A DNA stretch of 64,000 nucleotides from Helicostylum pulchrum (taxonomy: Eukaryota; Mucoromycota; Mucoromycetes; Mucorales; Mucoraceae), in NCBI GenBank assembly GCA_025677825.1, contig JAIXMO010000005.1:496001-560000 (forward strand), given 5' to 3'. The notes beneath the pieces were generated by a model, which saw only the letters and a list, made by a program, of their open reading frames with translations, was not told the DNA's origin and ran no database searches. Position 1 is the first letter of the stretch. Every line of letters begins with the position of its first letter. This document shows positions 60,990-64,000 of this stretch, in pieces. A program made the translations under genes and the position numbers.

Positions 60990-61651
60990 AAATTAAAAAA
61001 AAAAAGCAGCAAAGTGGCTCTAACCATATGATACTTAATAAAAGTTGCACTTTTTTTTTATAAAATGCTTTTAAAAAATCATTTTACTTGAAAAGATGAT
61101 TTGCAAAACCAAAGAGAATTTTCCGTTCTGAATACACAGAAAAATTATACTGATTTTCTTTTATCAAATATACTAACGAGCAATCAAGCGAAATACATTC
61201 TTGGTGATCGTTCTGATTTTAAGTAAAAAAAAAGTCGCATTAGATTGCTATTATAGTATATATTATATCATTATTCGGCAACATGTCGCTTTGATTATAG
61301 CCTCAAGAAGAAAAAAAGAGTTATATTGACACTTATTCATTTAGTTTTACATGGAATTCAACGATGATATAAGTTAGTGCAAAATTGCGAATCAATGCAA
61401 AGCTTGACATGCACTTACGGCAGGAGTTGACTTTTAATAAAACAAAAATTAAAGTATACATGTCTCCAATTACCCATAAATAACTGAAACAACAGTGGCC
61501 TGATTTGCTTTTCATAAAAAAAAGCAGTCCGTAACGTACTGCATAGTTCGAGTTCCACGTACTTTTCATTCAATGGCTCGCATTAATAAGCAATTTAAAG
61601 AAGCTCAAAAAGTTTTTTTTTTCTTTGTTTCTTTTTTTCATAACAAAAAAA
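60990..61651. other. Intergenic, promoter of ERO1
   Basis: AT-rich, no recognised gene. The minus-strand frame at 61333-61569 looks non-coding. T-rich leader directly upstream of the ERO1 start. Confidence 0.6.
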
Positions 61652-63834
61652 ATGCATTCTTCTAAACTACTATTATATTCTCTAAGTTTGGTATCACTGG
61701 CTATTTTACCTAGTATTCAACAAAGCGTTAAAGGTCCTCAGTATCCTTTACAAGAGCCAGAACCTGTCAAGTTTGTTGAAAGCATCTTGACAAACAATGA
61801 ACCAAAAGATTACTGCAAAGTAAGTTTTATGAATCTTGCTTATATAAAATACATTTGTCGGGATCTAACTCCCTTTTTTTTTTTTTTTTTTTTTTTGTAG
61901 CCCTCCGGTCAAATTAAGGATGCTTGTTGCGATTACCAAAGTATTGAAACTATTCAAAACGACGTATATGATAAAATTCAAAATTTAGTTAAAAGTAAAT
62001 TCTTTCGTTATTACAGAGTAAGTTTTTTTTTTTTTTTTACATAAAACTAAAATTAAAAAACTTACATAAAATATAGGCTGATCTTTGGAAGGACTGCCCT
62101 TTTTGGAATGAAGAAGGTCTTTGTACAAACCGAGACTGTTCAGTTGCTACGACAGACGAGGTTAGTAATGGATTTTTTTTTATATAAAAAAAATGTATAC
62201 GTACTGATTATTATTATTATTATTAGCAATTATTACCTTCCGATTGGAGAAAGGACGCATTAAGTGCAATTCAATTATCACCTAAAGGATCTGTAAGTAT
62301 AACATTTATAATTTCAAATGGGTCACACAATATTAATATGTGCATATGTAAGCTGTTCCAACCTTTTAAACAATGTACGTACAAGGACCAAGATTTTTGT
62401 GTAGTAGATGATCAATTAGATTCGGATAGTAAAGTATTTTTTATGCGTTTTAAAAATAGATTTTATTTTTTTTGTAACGTGTGTTTTTTTTTAGGTGTTG
62501 TATATATTGATTTGACGGATAACCCTGAACGATTTACTGGATATGCTGGACCATCATCCGGAAGAGTATGGAAAGCTATCTATGAAGAAAATTGCTTTGA
62601 TATTGTTCACCAAATGACAGAAGGATGTGAGACGTGTAACAATATAATGAATTTAGGAGAAAAAATAAACGACCAATCAAAGTCTTCGTCGTCACAAATC
62701 AGTAAGAAATCTATCTCTCCTTTTGCTCAAGTACCGGACACTAAAGAAGAATTGGATCAATTTTTGAATAATCTTGCTGAGGAATCTGATGGTGGTATTA
62801 ATAGTAATGATGAAGTTTGTTTGGAAAAGCGAGTTTACTATCGCTTAATTTCTGGTCTTCATTCTTCTATTTCTATTCATATCTGTGATGAATGGTTTGA
62901 TAGAGAAACTGGCGTTTGGGTAAAGTATATATAAAAGGATAATACGATAGAGGGGGTTTTTTTTACTAAGTATTGATTTAGGGTCCTAACTTGGATTGTT
63001 TTGTTAACCGTATTGGTTCTCATCCTGAACGTCTTCAAAATGTATATTTTACTTACGCTCTTCTTTTAAGAGCTGTCAAAAAAGTTGGACCTTATCTTGA
63101 TCAATATGATTTCCGTACTGGAAGTAACGAAGAGGATGAAAAGACTAGATTTATGGTTCAAGATTTGATCAAGAGTACTGATTCGTGCCCTTCTACATTT
63201 AATGAAAAACTAATGTTTAATGGTCCTGGTTCTCATGTAAGTGGAAAGAAATAATGTACATTATATCAATCTAATCATCTTTTTTTTTAAAAAAAAAGGC
63301 TCTTAAACAAGAGTTCAAGGAACATTTCCGTAACGTATCCAAGATTATGGATTGTGTTGGATGTGAAAAGTGTAGACTTTGGGGTAAAGTTCAAACTGTT
63401 GGTTTAGGAACAGCATTGAAAGTTTTGTTTTCTTATGAAGACAAGTCATTAAAGTAAGTTATATGCCAACCCAAAAAAAAAAGACATTATATTTATTTTA
63501 TTTCATTTTATTTTAGTCCTGTTACGAACCCCAATCTCTTTGAAAGAGGAGAAATTGTAGCTCTCTTCAATACGTTTAATAGATTCTCTGAGAGCGTTCA
63601 CGCTATTAAAACATTTAGAAATATGTACATTGATAAAATGACACCCAAGGTAAACTTTGAAAGTAATTTGGTATTGAAATATTATACTGATTTTTTTATT
63701 TGTAGGAATTAACCTTTGTAAACAAGGCTACTCGCCAAATTAGACATTTATTAACTCATTTACTTGCACTGTTTAAAAGTTGGAATATACCCGTCCCTCA
63801 TTACATTGAGACCCTGGCTTCCAGTAATATTTAA
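61652..63834 (+). CDS. ERO1: ERO1, endoplasmic reticulum oxidoreductin
   Basis: A FAD-dependent thiol oxidase of the ER lumen that reoxidises protein disulfide isomerase, passing electrons to oxygen. About nine exons start [20 protein letters not shown], a signal peptide. The mobile shuttle pair is LCTNRDCS (C-x4-C) after [10 protein letters not shown]; the catalytic pair near FAD is [17 protein letters not shown] (C-x2-C-x2-C). Other family landmarks are [20 protein letters not shown] then [30 protein letters not shown], and the FAD-contact stretch [20 protein letters not shown]. It ends in [11 protein letters not shown] without an HDEL signal; membrane association of Ero1 through its tail or partners is known. 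About 540 residues, normal length. One intron ends T9A9 before the acceptor G. Confidence 0.96.
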
Positions 63835-63928
63835 TCGTAACATCATATCACAAAAGAAACATCTTCCATTTTTTTTAATGTAGTAGTTTATTATTGTATA
63901 AAGAATATAATAATAAAAAAAAACTATG

Positions 63929-64000
63929 TTACTCATCGCTAGATTTTTTTAATAGTCTCGGTAAAATATAATCCATCCTTTCTAAACCAGCTTCAGTAGG
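63929..64000 (-). CDS. C-terminal end of an unidentified gene (cut by window edge)
   Basis: On the minus strand a frame enters from the right edge and ends at TAA (63929-63931). The last residues are PTEAGLERMDYILPRLLKKS then SDE. It looks like a genuine charged C-terminus, and the stop lies about 95 bp from the convergent ERO1 stop. Too little is visible to name it. Confidence 0.5.
   Translation of the reverse strand, partial: PTEAGLERMDYILPRLLKKSSDE

Overview
This window is nuclear DNA of a filamentous fungus, most probably an early-diverging Mucoromycota species of the Mucorales type. It is AT-rich, with long homopolymer T/A runs. Its genes carry many short introns (about 50-100 nt) bounded by GT..AG. 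The gene set is eukaryotic and fungal: VPS41, ERO1, LCB2, TEN1, MTC6, XLF/NEJ1 and mitochondrial Hsp70. Several families point to Mucorales: a ferritin, an HSPA12-like Hsp70 paralogue, and charged orphan proteins with a nuclease-like core. The species cannot be told from sequence alone. All spliced models were assembled by eye.

Layout. 1-920 is the right part of a dispersed repeat that is complete at 10674-12510. 2.4-9.4 kb is gene-dense: ubiquitin-L40, VPS41, a PBDC1-type eEF1A chaperone and L-2-hydroxyglutarate dehydrogenase. 9.4-15.3 kb is repeat-rich and gene-poor. A zinc-finger gene with an in-frame stop (15.3-17.0 kb), a Rho GTPase, mitochondrial Hsp70 and a disordered protein follow. 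22.9-27.2 kb is a second decayed region with gene fragments and a 382-bp direct duplication.

27.2-38.5 kb holds an orphan nuclease-like protein, a TRM61-family tRNA methyltransferase, a small orphan, ferritin, an alpha-arrestin, two further small orphans, a universal stress protein, an XLF/NEJ1 homologue and QPRTase. 38.5-42.5 kb is a third accessory patch with a broken orphan gene. 42.5-53.9 kb is conserved again: a coiled-coil protein, MTC6, LCB2, TEN1, NMNAT, an N-myristoylated methyltransferase and a TBC1D20-like RabGAP. 54.5-61 kb has an HSPA12-like protein, paired hairpins and an F-box protein. ERO1 closes the window, with the 3' end of one more gene on the minus strand at the edge.

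Functional links. QPRTase and NMNAT are two steps of NAD synthesis. VPS41, the TBC protein, the arrestin and the Rho protein concern membrane traffic and polarity. LCB2 and ERO1 act in the ER. XLF, TEN1 and MTC6 all touch DNA-end or telomere biology. Nothing in the sequence shows co-regulation; fungal neighbours of this sort are usually independent.

The best candidates for novelty are: the ferritin lacking several ferroxidase ligands, the HSPA12-like protein without a recognisable phosphate-binding motif, an 82-bp frame-breaking insertion bounded by 9-bp repeats, the long-linker zinc-finger array with one ochre codon, a protein with four similar amphipathic segments, and the foldback repeat.
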